Source: Dehalococcoidia bacterium (GTDB lineage: Bacteria > Chloroflexota > Dehalococcoidia > SpSt-223). From it: 64,000 bases of DNA. The notes beneath the pieces are model-generated. The model made no database searches, was not told the DNA's origin, and saw only the letters and a program-made list of their open reading frames with translations. Of the stretch, positions 20,155-30,015 are shown one piece after another. The stretch lies in contig BPIC01000001.1 in NCBI GenBank assembly GCA_026003895.1, positions 934,128-998,127 of the forward strand, read 5' to 3'. How positions within the stretch are numbered: the stretch's first letter is position 1; each line of letters begins with the position of its first letter. A program made the position numbers and the translations under genes.

Positions 20155-20186
20155 CACCGTGATCATACCGAATCCGGGAGTGGGTC

Positions 20187-20192
20187 TATAAT
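20187..20192 (+). promoter_or_regulatory. -10 box upstream of the NYN-domain gene
   Basis: A perfect TATAAT lies 57 nt before the GTG start at 20250, in the 95-bp divergent gap to the M20 gene. The -35 region has no clear hexamer. Confidence 0.4.
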
Positions 20193-20249
20193 TCGCGCGA
20201 TCGGGGACTTTTCGTACGCTGCGCCCCGCAAGACATTACGAGGAAAAGC

Positions 20250-22229
20250 GTGGTTTCTCAGAACGGTCGAGTCGTTCTCCTTATCGACTACGACAACTTC
20301 GAGATCTGTGTCCGCCGCGATCTTCAGATGATTGCCGACCTGAGCCCGGTTGTCGCCTACGCGCAGACCCTTGGCACGGTCGTCGCCGCTCGAGCCTACG
20401 GATCGTGGGACGATCCGAACTTGCGGATGATGGTGTATCGGACCGGCGTTGAGCCTGCATTCGCCCCGGTATTCCAGACGTCGGTGGGCCAACAAGGAAC
20501 CGGCAAGAGCGTCGCCGACACAGCGCTCGTGGCCGACGGAATTGATCTCCTTCACCTTCTTCGACCGGACGTGCTGGTCGTCGTCTCCTCGGACAAAGAC
20601 CTGATGCCGCTGGTCCGGATGGCGCGCCTGCGGGGCACCCACGTCGTGGTCGTCGGCAGCGACTTTACCGCCGCCCAGCTCGCGCAATCGGCCGATCGGC
20701 TGGTCACCTATCGTGAGCTTGTCGGCGGTCCGCGCCGACGCGGCGTGCCGATGCCGCGCGGTCAGCAATCTCTCACCGGCGCCGTCCAACCGAGCATCCG
20801 TCCGCCGACGGGGCCAGCCATTGGCCCGGTTGAGACGCCGGATGAAGGTGTCCTTCCAACCGCACCGGTCGCGCCGGTGGCAGCGGTGCCGGCCGTTGCC
20901 GAGCCTGCGCCGACCGAGGTGAGCGAGACAACTGCTGCGCCGAAGCGGCGCCGCCGTCGTCGCCGGGGCGGCCGAAGCGAGGTTCAGCGGACTGAGGAGA
21001 GTGCCGCTGAAAGCACGGCGCTCGAGATGGATCTCGCTGAAGCGATCAACGAGGCCGACATCGTCGACGAGTCAGGTGCTGAACGGTTTGAACCCGCACC
21101 GATGCCACGCCGGGCCGAGCCGAGGCCGGAAGGGGCTCCGCGACCGCCGGGTCGGCTGCCCTTCCGCCGGCCGGAAGTGATCGCCCAGCTTGAGACCAGC
21201 CGCCAGCCGGAGCGCGCCGTGCAGCCGAGGCCCCGGCCCGAGGCTGCCCCGGCGGCCGCGTTCGCCACCTCGCCCGAAGCCGAGCCGACGCCGGCGCTCG
21301 CTGCGGAGCCGCTCGTCGAGCCCGCGCCGCCGATCCTCGAAGAGATCCGTCGTGGTGAGCCGCCAATCGGGCCGATCCGTGCCGCCGCGGTGCCGCCACG
21401 TGCCACCGAGCCGGAAGAGACCGCCGGCATCGCGGCCGAGCAGACAGAAGAGGACATCGAAGTCGTCCGCCCGCCGCTTGAATCGTTGCTTGGCCGCGTC
21501 ATCGTTCGCGGAGGTGACGAGCTGACCGTCGGTGAGGCCGCGATCGCACAGCTGGCCGAAGAGAGTGGCGGGACAGACCCCGGTCTTGCCATGATCGCTG
21601 CCGACCTCGAGGAGCAGCAGGAGCGCGGGGAGTCTGGTCGCCGCCGGCGCCGCCGGCGGGGCGGACGCAGCAGTGGCACAACCGATGGCGCTCCGGTCGA
21701 AGCGGTCGAATCTCGGCCCGAGCCAGATCCGCTGACGATCTACTTCGATGCCGAAGGCGCCCCAGAAGTCTTCCGCGAAGCTGCCGAGGAATTCGCCGAG
21801 GAGCAGGCCGCGCCACCGCCGCAAACCGACCGCTCGCGCCGCCGCCGCAAACCGACCGCGGTCGCCAGCGAAGCCCCACCCGCGACCGACCCTGACACCG
21901 CCGAGCTGACGCCGCCCCCGCCGCCCAGCACCGAAGCTCCCCCGCTGAGCGACCCTGATACGGCGGACGTGCTTCCTCCCCTCGAACCGTTGTCAACCGA
22001 AGCACCGCCCCACACAGACCCTGACACGACAGACATCGTCCAGCCCGATGACTCCTCTCTTGCAGCATCGGCAGTGCCACCGATCGCTCGCCGCGGCCGG
22101 TCCGGGCGTGGCCGTCAATCGGCTGTTTCATCCGACTTGCCAGCAAATGAGAGGACCGAGGGGGCGGAGGATTCCGAATCGTCCGCGTCGCCGGCCTCGC
22201 CGCCTAGCGGGCGACGCCGGCAGAGATGA
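20250..22229 (+). CDS. NYN (PIN-like) domain protein with long disordered tail
   Basis: 659 residues. Residues 1-165 form a NYN/LabA-type domain: VVLLIDYDNFEICV with the first acidic pair, VVAARAYGSWDD, KSVADTALVADGIDLL and VVVSSDKDLMPLVRMARLRG with the SDKD acidic cluster. These are the metal-binding Asp positions of PIN-like RNases. The remaining 490 residues are Pro/Glu/Ala-rich and probably disordered. They hold two near-identical basic patches (RRRRRRRGGRS near 235 and 470), later RSRRRR, and three copies of an S-T-E-A-P-P-x-x-DPDT unit near 565-620. The combination suggests RNA binding plus cleavage; the target is unknown. The GTG at 20250 follows AGGA. Confidence 0.8.
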   Translation: MVSQNGRVVLLIDYDNFEICVRRDLQMIADLSPVVAYAQTLGTVVAARAYGSWDDPNLRMMVYRTGVEPAFAPVFQTSVGQQGTGKSVADTALVADGIDLLHLLRPDVLVVVSSDKDLMPLVRMARLRGTHVVVVGSDFTAAQLAQSADRLVTYRELVGGPRRRGVPMPRGQQSLTGAVQPSIRPPTGPAIGPVETPDEGVLPTAPVAPVAAVPAVAEPAPTEVSETTAAPKRRRRRRRGGRSEVQRTEESAAESTALEMDLAEAINEADIVDESGAERFEPAPMPRRAEPRPEGAPRPPGRLPFRRPEVIAQLETSRQPERAVQPRPRPEAAPAAAFATSPEAEPTPALAAEPLVEPAPPILEEIRRGEPPIGPIRAAAVPPRATEPEETAGIAAEQTEEDIEVVRPPLESLLGRVIVRGGDELTVGEAAIAQLAEESGGTDPGLAMIAADLEEQQERGESGRRRRRRRGGRSSGTTDGAPVEAVESRPEPDPLTIYFDAEGAPEVFREAAEEFAEEQAAPPPQTDRSRRRRKPTAVASEAPPATDPDTAELTPPPPPSTEAPPLSDPDTADVLPPLEPLSTEAPPHTDPDTTDIVQPDDSSLAASAVPPIARRGRSGRGRQSAVSSDLPANERTEGAEDSESSASPASPPSGRRRQR

Positions 22230-22301
22230 CCGCTCGGCTTGCTGCCGCGCTCAGCCCGCGACGAGCAGGCAAGCGGCGCCGCGGTCCGTGACCGCCAGCA
22301 T

Positions 22302-23039
22302 TCACTGCATATAGCGCCCACCGTCGACAATCAGTGTTTGACCGGTAATGAATCGCGAGCGGTCGGACGCGAAGAACAGTACCGCATCGGCGATATCCTC
22401 GGGCTGGCCTCCCATTTTCAGCGGCGCCTCTTGGATCTGAGCCTCCTGCGCCTCGCGCGGGCGGTCGGCGTTCCAGCGTGTGAAGACCAACCCTGGCGCG
22501 ACGCCGTTGACCCGGATGACCGGGCCGAGTGCCTTGGCCGCGACGCGCGTAAGGTGATTCAGCCCCGCCTTCGAGACGGAATAGGCAGCCGAGCTACCAA
22601 CGGGAGCGATTCCTCCGACCGACGAGACATTGACAATAACGCCCTTGCCTTGCGCCCGCATCTGCGGCACGACCGCCTTGATGCAGAAGAACGGCCCATT
22701 CAAGTTGACGCCGAGCACCCGTGTCCAGAGCGCTTCGTCGACCTCGTCGAAGGAGCAATACCGTGTTGTGGCCGCATTGTTGACCAGAATGTCAAGCCGG
22801 CCGAACCGAGCGAGCGTCTGCTCGACCATGCGGCGTACCTGTGCCGGATCCGAGACGTCGGCGCGGACCGTGAACCCGCGATCGCCGAGCAGCGCGGCGG
22901 TCTCGGCGGCCTCGTGCTCCGAGCGCGAATAGTTGACCGCGACACCCGCCGCCCCTTCGGCGGCAAACCGGAGCGCCACCGCGCGACCGATCCCGCTGAC
23001 GCCGCCCGTAATGAGCGCGACTTGGCCTTCGAGCAGCAT
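22302..23039 (-). CDS. SDR family oxidoreductase (FabG-like)
   Basis: 245 residues of a classical short-chain dehydrogenase, paralogous to the one at 5829-6581. Motifs: TGGVSGIG, DVSDPAQV, NNAAT, NVSSVGG with the catalytic Ser, AYSVSKAGLN with the Tyr/Lys pair, and GQTLIVDGGRYMQ at the C-terminus. The NYSRSE stretch after strand two suggests NADP preference, as in FabG. The substrate is unknown. The ATG at 23039 follows GGAGG. It is divergent from rdgB with only 34 nt between starts and convergent with the NYN gene. Confidence 0.88.
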   Translation of the reverse strand: MLLEGQVALITGGVSGIGRAVALRFAAEGAAGVAVNYSRSEHEAAETAALLGDRGFTVRADVSDPAQVRRMVEQTLARFGRLDILVNNAATTRYCSFDEVDEALWTRVLGVNLNGPFFCIKAVVPQMRAQGKGVIVNVSSVGGIAPVGSSAAYSVSKAGLNHLTRVAAKALGPVIRVNGVAPGLVFTRWNADRPREAQEAQIQEAPLKMGGQPEDIADAVLFFASDRSRFITGQTLIVDGGRYMQ

Positions 23040-23073
23040 CCAACCTCCTTGCGCGGTGCTACTATACCGCCCC

Positions 23074-23682
23074 ATGGCCGAGCCACTGCTGATCGCCTCC
23101 AACAACCCGGGGAAGCATCGCGAGTTGGTCCATGCCCTCGCCGGGCTGCCCTACGAAGTGATCACGCTGGCCGAGCGCGGCATTCGCGCCACCGTTGCCG
23201 AGATCGGGGCGACCTTCGAGGAGAATGCCGCGCTCAAAGCGACGGCCTACGCCGCGATGGGGAATTGTCTAGCACTCGCCGACGACTCGGGTCTTATCGT
23301 CGACGCCCTTGGCGGCGCACCCGGCGTGCAGTCAGCGCGCTTCGGGGGCGAGGGACTGGACGACGCCGGGCGGGTGCAGTTGCTCTTGGACCGACTGGCG
23401 GACGTCCCTCCGGTTGAGCGGTCGGCGCGGTTTGTCTGCGTCATCGCCATCGCCGAGGCTGCCGGAACGGTCGCCCTGTTTCGTGGTGTGTGCGAAGGAA
23501 TGATCACCTCCGCGCCGCGTGGAAGCGGGGGATTTGGCTATGACCCGGTGTTTCAGCCGCTGGGCGAAACGCGGACCCTCGCCGAACTGTCGATCGACGA
23601 GAAGCAGGCGATTTCCCACCGCGGCAAAGCTATCGCCGAGGCGCGAGCGTGGCTTGCTGAACGGGCACAGGTGCGAGTATGA
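23074..23682 (+). CDS. rdgB: XTP/dITP diphosphatase (RdgB/HAM1)
   Basis: 202 residues. It removes non-canonical purine nucleotides (dITP, XTP) from the pool. Motifs: [55 protein letters not shown] with the catalytic Asp residues, [13 protein letters not shown] and [10 protein letters not shown]. All family landmarks are present in order and at normal length. The ATG at 23074 is the family start. The stop overlaps the moaC start (ATGA), so both are made from one transcript. Confidence 0.95.
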   Translation: MAEPLLIASNNPGKHRELVHALAGLPYEVITLAERGIRATVAEIGATFEENAALKATAYAAMGNCLALADDSGLIVDALGGAPGVQSARFGGEGLDDAGRVQLLLDRLADVPPVERSARFVCVIAIAEAAGTVALFRGVCEGMITSAPRGSGGFGYDPVFQPLGETRTLAELSIDEKQAISHRGKAIAEARAWLAERAQVRV

Positions 23683-24149
23683 GCGAGCTGACGCATTTCG
23701 ACGAGCGAGGCCGCGCGAGGATGGTCGATGTGTCCGCCAAGGACGAGACGACACGCGTTGCCGTCGCCCGCGGCCGGGTGACGATGCGGCCAGAAACGGT
23801 TGCGCTAATTCGCGAAGGTCGGGCGAACAAAGGCGACGTGCTGGCGGTGGCCGAGGTCGCCGGAATTATGGGCGCGAAGCAGACACCGAATCTCATCCCG
23901 ATGTGTCATCCGCTCACGCTCTCGGCGGTCACCGTCAGCTTCGAGCTTCGGGAGAACGCCGTCGAGATCGAGGCGACCGTCACGCTGCGCGGTCGAACCG
24001 GCGTCGAGATGGAGGCGCTAACGGCGGTGACCGTCGCCGCACTGACCATCTATGACATGGTGAAGTCGGCGGATCGCGGGATGCGGATCGAAGCGGTCCG
24101 GCTCGTCCACAAGCGCGGCGGCCGGAGCGGCGTCATCAATTTGGAGTGA
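23679..24149 (+). CDS. moaC: Cyclic pyranopterin monophosphate synthase MoaC
   Basis: 156 residues. MoaC converts the MoaA product to cPMP in molybdenum cofactor synthesis. Signatures are [35 protein letters not shown], the LIPMCHPL motif, [11 protein letters not shown] and [11 protein letters not shown] with the catalytic Lys-Ser region. It overlaps rdgB by 4 nt. No other Mo-cofactor gene is nearby: the MoaD-like protein at 5358-5606 sits in a different operon and has an extended C-terminus. Confidence 0.95.
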   Translation: MSELTHFDERGRARMVDVSAKDETTRVAVARGRVTMRPETVALIREGRANKGDVLAVAEVAGIMGAKQTPNLIPMCHPLTLSAVTVSFELRENAVEIEATVTLRGRTGVEMEALTAVTVAALTIYDMVKSADRGMRIEAVRLVHKRGGRSGVINLE

Positions 24150-24467
24150 CCGGCGTGTCGAGTCGGCCGACCGTCGGGATCAGGCGGCGAACCCTCGCGT
24201 CCAATGTGCCTCAGGCGAATGGTTTGGGTAGCCGAGCGTCGGTAGGGATGCCGCCAAGCTGACCACGGGAGTGGCTGGTGATGACGATATTCGCCACGCG
24301 CGAGGTCCGGGTCGGCGCGGGGCCATCGGCTGGTCCCAGCGTGTCACCGATCAGCAGACCGTCGCCTTCACTGGTGTGCCACTGCGCGGCAGCGCGGAGA
24401 AGTGGAGCAGCACCCTTGACAAGCTCGGCGATCGCTCGCCACGATCCTCGCTTGGAAGGGGAAAGCC
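24150..24467. other. Intergenic region with candidate promoter
   Basis: 318 bp between moaC and the MaoC-type pair. No coding sequence is supported. TTGACA at 24416-24421 followed 18 nt later by the weak CACGAT is a possible promoter for the downstream genes. Confidence 0.35.
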
Positions 24468-24887
24468 ATGAAGACCTTTGCCGACCTCGAAGTCGGCCAG
24501 CGTCTACCGCCGATCGAGCTGACCGTCACTGAGGAGTGGATCGCTACCGACATCGCTTTGGCACACGATCCAAACCCGCCGGAAAAGAACCCGGACCTCT
24601 TTGGAAGCGTCATCGCTCCGCCGACGCTGACGAATGCCGACTTCGATCGCTTCCTCCGGGCCAACGGGTTCAGCATGTCCGGCGTCATCCCGACGAAGAC
24701 GCGTCAAGAGTATTTTGCCCCGCTCCACCTCGGCCAAACGATCCAAACCACCTGTGAAGTCGTCGACAAGTACGAGCGGAAAGGCCGGACGTACGTTACG
24801 TTCGAATTCGTCACCACCGACCAGACCGGACGCGTCCTCGTCAAGAAGCGCGACACGTTCTTGCAAATGCCAGTGGAGGCGACCTAA
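24468..24887 (+). CDS. MaoC-type dehydratase, N-terminal (FAS1-like) subunit
   Basis: 139 residues of the hot-dog fold: FADLEVGQRLPPIELTVT, then DPNPPEKNPDLFGSVIAPPTL, then VIPTKTRQEYFAPLHLGQTIQTTCEVVDKYERKGRTYVTFEF. This matches the N-terminal half (FAS1_DH_region) of two-domain hydratases. It lacks the catalytic Asp-His motif, which is carried by the next gene. The two genes overlap by one base (TAATG) and probably form a heterodimeric enoyl/3-hydroxyacyl-CoA hydratase, like the HadA/HadB arrangement. The ATG at 24468 has GGAAGGGG-type sequence upstream. Confidence 0.82.
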   Translation: MKTFADLEVGQRLPPIELTVTEEWIATDIALAHDPNPPEKNPDLFGSVIAPPTLTNADFDRFLRANGFSMSGVIPTKTRQEYFAPLHLGQTIQTTCEVVDKYERKGRTYVTFEFVTTDQTGRVLVKKRDTFLQMPVEAT

Positions 24888-25294
24888 TGCGCGCGACCGT
24901 TGACACGCCCATCGGTGCGCCCATTCCGGAATGGAAGGGGATCGCCTCGAACGTTCACGCTCGTACCGACCGGGAGGGCGAGGCGAATATCCATGACGAT
25001 GCAGCCGCCCAGAAACTCGGCTTCCAGCGGGGTTTCGTCGCTGGCGGCCAGAGCATCGCCTGGATCTCGCGGGCGCTCGTTCACTACTTCGGTCCGACCT
25101 ATTTCCAGACTGGTCGATTGGAAGTGACCTACGTGTCTCCTGTCTTCGATCAGGATCCGATCACGGTGAAGGGAACGGTGCGCGAGCGAATCCCAGAAGG
25201 AGACGGCGTCCGGCTTGTCTGCGATGTCTGGCTGGAGCGCGAGGACGGCACCAAAGCGGTCGTCGGCACCGCCTCCGCTGTCGTCCGGGGCTGA
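24887..25294 (+). CDS. MaoC-type dehydratase, catalytic subunit
   Basis: 135 residues of the hot-dog fold. The hydratase region reads ANIHDDAAAQKLGFQRGFVAGGQSIAWI, which aligns with the D-x-N/H-P-H-x-x-x-x-A-x-x-x-G-F-x-x-x-I/V-A-x-G motif of MaoC hydratases although the first positions are altered. It then has YFQTGRLEVTYVSPVFDQDPITVKGTV. It is translationally coupled to the partner subunit and is followed 3 nt later by a peptidase gene. Substrate unknown; a role in acyl-CoA or polyketide-like hydration is inferred. Confidence 0.78.
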   Translation: MRATVDTPIGAPIPEWKGIASNVHARTDREGEANIHDDAAAQKLGFQRGFVAGGQSIAWISRALVHYFGPTYFQTGRLEVTYVSPVFDQDPITVKGTVRERIPEGDGVRLVCDVWLEREDGTKAVVGTASAVVRG

Positions 25295-25297
25295 GCG

Positions 25298-26635
25298 ATG
25301 ACGGACGCTCTGCGGGCGGCGGTGCGCGCTGCCATGCCGCTCGCGCGTGCCGAACTGGAGCGTTTGGTGCGTATTCCCTCGGTCGCCTTCCCTGGGTTCC
25401 CGGTCGAGCCGGTACGTGAGGCTGCCGAGGCAACGCGCGACATCCTCGCTTCCGCCGGCTATCAGGGGGCGCGGCTGATCGAGATACCGGGCGGTCAGCC
25501 AGCGGTCTACGCCGAGATCCCAGCGCCGCCGGGGGCGCCGACGGTCTTGCTCTATGCGCACTATGATGTGCAGCCCGCCGGCGATGGGTGGCAGGGAGAC
25601 GCCTTCACTCCCGTCATGCGCGACGGCCGATTGCGCGGCCGCGGCGCGGCGGATGACAAGGCTGGCATCATCATGCACGCGCTGGCGGTGCGAGCCCATG
25701 GCGGCCGGCCGCCGGTGGGTGTCAAGGTTATCGTCGAAGGCGAAGAGGAGACGGGCGCGAGTCACCTCGAAGCGTCGCTTGCCGACTACCGCCAGATCTT
25801 GCAAGCCGACGCTATCGTTGTCGCCGACGCCGGCAATTGGAAGCTGGGCGCCCCGACGCTGACAACGACGCTGCGTGGGGTGGTCAAGGCGGTCGTCGAG
25901 GTACGAACGCTGGAAAAGCCCGTGCACAGCGGGCTCTTCGGCGGGCCTGCGCCCGACGCGCTCGTCGCGCTGGTAAGGATGCTTGCTGGGCTCTATGACG
26001 AAGCTGGCAACACCGCAATTCCAGGCCTGACGCGTGAGCCGTGGGTCGGGCTGGACTACCCGGAAGCGGAATTCCGCCGGCAGGCGGGCATCCTGCCCGG
26101 GGTTGGGCTGGCCGGGACAGGCTCACTCTCCGAACAGCTTTGGTCGAGCCCGGCTGCAGCGATTATCGGACTGGACGCGCCGCGCGTGGAGGGGGCCGGA
26201 AACGCGCTGGTGCCCGTCGCGCGCGCGGCGATCGCGCTGCGGGTGCCGCCCAATCACGATCCCGCGGTGGCATTCGATCTGCTGGAGCGCCGGCTGCGCG
26301 CCCTCGCGCCGCGGCAAGTCCACGTGGACATTCGTTGCGAGGGGCTCGGGGCGGGTTTCGCCGTCGCCACCGGCGCCCCGGCCTTTGCGGCCGCCCAGCG
26401 CGCGTTGGAGCGCGCCTATGGCGTTCCCGCGGTGCAGATGGGCTCGGGTGGGTCGATACCGCTCATTCCCGCACTCGCTGCGGCATTCCCCGGCGCGTCG
26501 ATTGTTATGTGGGGGGTCGAAGATCCCGACGCAGGTATTCATGGCCCAAACGAAGGCGTCGATCTCGACGAACTTGAACGGATGGCGCTTGCCGAAGCGA
26601 TCTTCCTCGAGGAACTGGCGGCGCTTCGCTCGTAG
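25298..26635 (+). CDS. M20-family dipeptidase/carboxypeptidase-like
   Basis: 445 residues, the size of M20 di/tripeptidases and related acyl-amino-acid hydrolases. Zinc-site landmarks are all present: LLYAHYDVQPAGD with the first His/Asp, GRGAADDKAGIIMHALAV with the bridging Asp, VIVEGEEETGASH with the catalytic Glu pair, VVADAGNW and the terminal VEDPDAGIHGPNEGVDLDEL with the last His. The dimerisation domain lies in the middle (VEVRTLEKPVHSGLFGG). It is probably cytoplasmic. The ATG at 25298 lies 3 nt after the hydratase stop, suggesting one operon. Confidence 0.93.
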   Translation: MTDALRAAVRAAMPLARAELERLVRIPSVAFPGFPVEPVREAAEATRDILASAGYQGARLIEIPGGQPAVYAEIPAPPGAPTVLLYAHYDVQPAGDGWQGDAFTPVMRDGRLRGRGAADDKAGIIMHALAVRAHGGRPPVGVKVIVEGEEETGASHLEASLADYRQILQADAIVVADAGNWKLGAPTLTTTLRGVVKAVVEVRTLEKPVHSGLFGGPAPDALVALVRMLAGLYDEAGNTAIPGLTREPWVGLDYPEAEFRRQAGILPGVGLAGTGSLSEQLWSSPAAAIIGLDAPRVEGAGNALVPVARAAIALRVPPNHDPAVAFDLLERRLRALAPRQVHVDIRCEGLGAGFAVATGAPAFAAAQRALERAYGVPAVQMGSGGSIPLIPALAAAFPGASIVMWGVEDPDAGIHGPNEGVDLDELERMALAEAIFLEELAALRS

Positions 26636-26750
26636 TTTCGTTCAATCGGCCGGCCACGCCCAGTCAGCTAGACCTCGCCCGTATCCCCGAGGACGCGTCT
26701 GCTCCTCGTGGCTCGGCGCGGCCAGCGGCAATTGCAATTAAGGAGACCGG

Positions 26751-29450
26751 TTGGAGACGACCAGCCCCGAGCGTGCCGGAGGCGTCGCTTGGCACGCGCT
26801 TGACCGTCGTGAGCTGGAACGTCGGCTCCATAGCGGCCCGGCCGGTCTCTCCCGCGTCGAAGCGGCAGCGAGGATCGCCCGCGTCGGCCCGAACGCACTG
26901 CCGGAATCACCGCCCCCCAGCGACGCGGCTATCTTTTTTCGCCAACTGAAGAGCCCGCTCATCGCCATCCTTGGCATTGCCGCCGTGGTGACGGTCGTCC
27001 TCCAAGAATGGGTCGATACGGCCGTGATCGCGGCGGTGATCGTGCTCGATGCGGTTGTCGGGTTTTTCCAAGAGCGCGGCGCGGAGCGCTCTGCCCGCTC
27101 CCTCCAACGGCTCTTGACGCCACGGGCCCGCGTCGTCCGCGATGGCCGCGAGTGGGAGATCGACAGCCGGGAACTCGTTCCGGGCGATCTGGTCCTCGTC
27201 GAGTCGGGCAATCGCGTTCCAGCGGATATCCGCCTCATCGCGACGGCGGGACTTCGGGTCGATGAGTCGCTGCTGACTGGCGAATCGGCGCCGGTAGACA
27301 AATCGAGCGCACCGCTTCCGGAGGTGGTCGACGCTGCCGATCGCGTGAACATGTTGTTCATGGGGACGGTCGTGACGAGCGGTCGCGGCCGAGGCTACGT
27401 CGTCGCGACCGGACGGACGAGCCAGCTGGGCGCGATCGCAGAAACGATTCGCACCGCCGAGTCGCCTGAGACCCCCCTCCAACGTCGTATGAGCCAGCTC
27501 GGCCGTGCAATCGGTGTGATCGTCGCCGTCACGTCGGCACTGGCCTTTGCCATCGGCGTGGCAGTGGGGCAGCCGCCGGCCGATATGTTCCTCGTTGCCG
27601 TTGGGCTGGCGGTCGCCGCCGTGCCAGAGGGGTTGCCCGTTGCCTTCACCATCACCCTTGCTCTTGGAGTCCGCCGCATGGCCCGCCGCAACGCGATCGT
27701 CCGGCGGCTTCCGGCCGTCGAGACGCTCGGTAGCACCACGGTGATCGGCTCCGACAAGACCGGCACCCTAACCGAGAACCGGATGGTGGTGCATGAAGTC
27801 TGGTCTGGCGGGCTAACCTTCTCTGTCGCTGCCGAGGATGATGAGCCGATCGGTGCGCTGCTTGCCGCCGGCGCGATCGCCGAAATCCCCGAGCATCCCG
27901 CCGTTTACGAAACATTGCTCGCCGGGGTTCTTACCAACGACGCCTCGGCGTTCTGGGATGGACGAACTTACCGCGTTCAGGGAGACCCAACGGAAGGCGC
28001 CCTGCTCGTGACCGCCGCCCGCCTTGGGATCGAGCCAGAAGCCGTCCGTGCCGCTCATGAGCCGATCGTGGAGCTGCCGTTCGAGCCGGAGCGGCAGTTT
28101 TCGGCAAGCGTTCGCCGCTACGGCGCCCAAGCCGCCGTCTTTGTCAAAGGCGCGCCGGAGCGAGTGCTGGCGATGTGCGACCGACTACGTCGGGACGATG
28201 GCGAATCCGCTCTTGATCCCGCGTTCGTGCAGGACGCTGCCGCAACCATGGCGGCGCGCGGGTTGCGCGTGCTCGCTGTCGCGATGCGGCGCCTGACCGC
28301 GCTGCCGGACGACCGAGCGCCCTTTCCCGAGCTGCAGGGGCTGACCTTCCTCGGACTGATTGGGATGGTCGACCCGCCGCGGCCCGGAGTTCGCGAGGCG
28401 ATCGCCGGCTGCCGCGCGGCCGGCCTTCGGGTCGTGATGATCACTGGTGACCACGCGGTGACAGCGCGGGCGATTGGGGAGGCACTCGACTTGTGCGAGC
28501 CGGGCGCCCCGGTTTTCACCGGGCGCGAGCTCGCTGCACTGACTGACGAGCAGCTTCGTCAAATCGTGCGAACGGTCTCCATCTTCGCGCGCGTCACTCC
28601 CGAGGACAAGCTACGCATCGTGCGCGCGCTGCGCGCCAATGGTGAGGTGGTCGCGGTCACCGGCGACGGTGTGAACGACGCACCGGCGCTCCAAGCGGCC
28701 GACATCGGCATCGCGATGGGACGAAGCGGCACTGACGTCGCGCGTGAAGCCGCGGCAATGATTCTGGCCGACGATAACTTTGTCACGATCTACGCCGCGG
28801 TCGAAGAGGGACGGGTGACCTTCGACAACGTTCGCAAGGTGACGTTCTTTCTCGTTTCGACCGGTGCGGCCACCATCGTGGCCCTGCTCGCTGGGTTGGC
28901 TCTGCGCTGGCCCATCGTCTTCCTGCCAGTGCAGTTGATCTGGCTGAACGTCGTCACGAACGGACTGCAAGACGTTGCGCTTGCCTTCGAGCCTGGGGAA
29001 CGCGATGTGCTAAAGCGTCCGCCGCGCCGACCCAATGAAGGGATTATGTCCGGTCGGCTTTGGCGCCGGACGATGGTGACCGGAATCATCATGGCGCTCG
29101 GAACCCTCGTGCTTTTTCGGTGGGAGCTCGATCAGGGTGCCACCCTCGCTCACGCGCAGACCGTTGCGCTGACCACCATGGTCCTCTTTCAAACGTTTCA
29201 AATCGGCAACGCGCGCTCCGAGCTCGAATCGGTGTTTCGACTCAACCCTTTCTCGAATCCATTCCTCTTTGCTTCCGCGGTGGCCGCGCTTGCGGTCCAT
29301 GTCGGAGCGCTTGCTTTCCCTCCGACCCAATTCCTGCTCGGGTTCGAGCCCCTCGATTGGGCGACATGGCTCCGCATGGTCGCCGTTGCCTTGAGTGTGG
29401 TTGCGGTTGTCGAGGTCCAGAAGCTCATTCAGCGTCACCGAGTACAATAA
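26751..29450 (+). CDS. P-type cation-transporting ATPase (Ca2+/SERCA-like, P2)
   Basis: 899 residues. It begins with a cation-ATPase N-terminal domain ([21 protein letters not shown]). The TGES actuator loop is near residue 175, AAVPEGLP in the fourth helix near 291, the phosphorylation site SDKTGTLT near 333, KGAPERVL in the nucleotide-binding domain and [11 protein letters not shown] near 638. A C-terminal membrane domain of about six helices closes the chain. PEGLP and the C-terminal layout point to a P2 pump for Ca2+ or Mn2+ rather than a heavy-metal P1B pump; ion choice is inferred. The TTG at 26751 follows AAGGAG at ideal spacing. No frameshift across 2.7 kb. Confidence 0.93.
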   Translation: METTSPERAGGVAWHALDRRELERRLHSGPAGLSRVEAAARIARVGPNALPESPPPSDAAIFFRQLKSPLIAILGIAAVVTVVLQEWVDTAVIAAVIVLDAVVGFFQERGAERSARSLQRLLTPRARVVRDGREWEIDSRELVPGDLVLVESGNRVPADIRLIATAGLRVDESLLTGESAPVDKSSAPLPEVVDAADRVNMLFMGTVVTSGRGRGYVVATGRTSQLGAIAETIRTAESPETPLQRRMSQLGRAIGVIVAVTSALAFAIGVAVGQPPADMFLVAVGLAVAAVPEGLPVAFTITLALGVRRMARRNAIVRRLPAVETLGSTTVIGSDKTGTLTENRMVVHEVWSGGLTFSVAAEDDEPIGALLAAGAIAEIPEHPAVYETLLAGVLTNDASAFWDGRTYRVQGDPTEGALLVTAARLGIEPEAVRAAHEPIVELPFEPERQFSASVRRYGAQAAVFVKGAPERVLAMCDRLRRDDGESALDPAFVQDAAATMAARGLRVLAVAMRRLTALPDDRAPFPELQGLTFLGLIGMVDPPRPGVREAIAGCRAAGLRVVMITGDHAVTARAIGEALDLCEPGAPVFTGRELAALTDEQLRQIVRTVSIFARVTPEDKLRIVRALRANGEVVAVTGDGVNDAPALQAADIGIAMGRSGTDVAREAAAMILADDNFVTIYAAVEEGRVTFDNVRKVTFFLVSTGAATIVALLAGLALRWPIVFLPVQLIWLNVVTNGLQDVALAFEPGERDVLKRPPRRPNEGIMSGRLWRRTMVTGIIMALGTLVLFRWELDQGATLAHAQTVALTTMVLFQTFQIGNARSELESVFRLNPFSNPFLFASAVAALAVHVGALAFPPTQFLLGFEPLDWATWLRMVAVALSVVAVVEVQKLIQRHRVQ

Positions 29451-29478
29451 ATTTCCGGGTGGAGGTCTCAGGGGACTG

Positions 29479-30015
29479 ATGGCAAGTCGTGCGCATCCCT
29501 GGCTCAGCGCACCTGCGCCAGCGGTCGCCCTGCCGCGCGACCAATTGGAAGACCGCATCGAGCAACTGCTGGCCTCCCAAAATATGGCGGTGCTGGCAAC
29601 GGTCGATCCGCATGGCAATCCGGTCGCCAGCCCAGTCGAGTACTACCATGCCGGCCTCGTTGTCTACTTTGTGGCCGACGCTGGCTCCCCGAAGTTCGCG
29701 AACCTCCGCCGTCACTCACGCGTGTCGCTCGGCATTCATGCCCCATACGTCGGCTGGGCAAGCGTGCGCGGCTGCCAAATCTTTGGCGAGGCCCGAGTGC
29801 TCGAGCCGGGCACGCCAGAGCACGCCGCGGGCATGGAGGTCTACCGCTGGCAATCCTCGGCTGCCGACCTCGGCCGACCGGTCATCGCCCCGCCGCCGGT
29901 ACCGCTGGTTGTGGTGACGCCACGCCGGATTGTCTACACCGAGATGTGGTTGCGCAAGCTCGGCTATGCCGCGAAGCAGACGTGGCGGCCGGCAGGAGAG
30001 GAGTTGGTCGAGTGA
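29479..30015 (+). CDS. Pyridoxamine 5'-phosphate oxidase-family protein, copy 1
   Basis: 178 residues of the split beta-barrel flavin-binding fold. Visible elements are the helix QLEDRIEQLLASQNMAVLATVDPHGNPVASPVEYYH, then YFVADAGSPKFANLRRHSRVSLGI and VRGCQIFGEARVLEPGTPEH. Members bind FMN, F420 or heme and are diverse. The protein shares most of this pattern with copy 2 at 30247, so it arose by duplication. The ATG at 29479 follows GGAGGT. The stop overlaps the GTG of the tiny zinc-ribbon gene (GTGA). No cofactor can be assigned from sequence. Confidence 0.85.
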   Translation: MASRAHPWLSAPAPAVALPRDQLEDRIEQLLASQNMAVLATVDPHGNPVASPVEYYHAGLVVYFVADAGSPKFANLRRHSRVSLGIHAPYVGWASVRGCQIFGEARVLEPGTPEHAAGMEVYRWQSSAADLGRPVIAPPPVPLVVVTPRRIVYTEMWLRKLGYAAKQTWRPAGEELVE

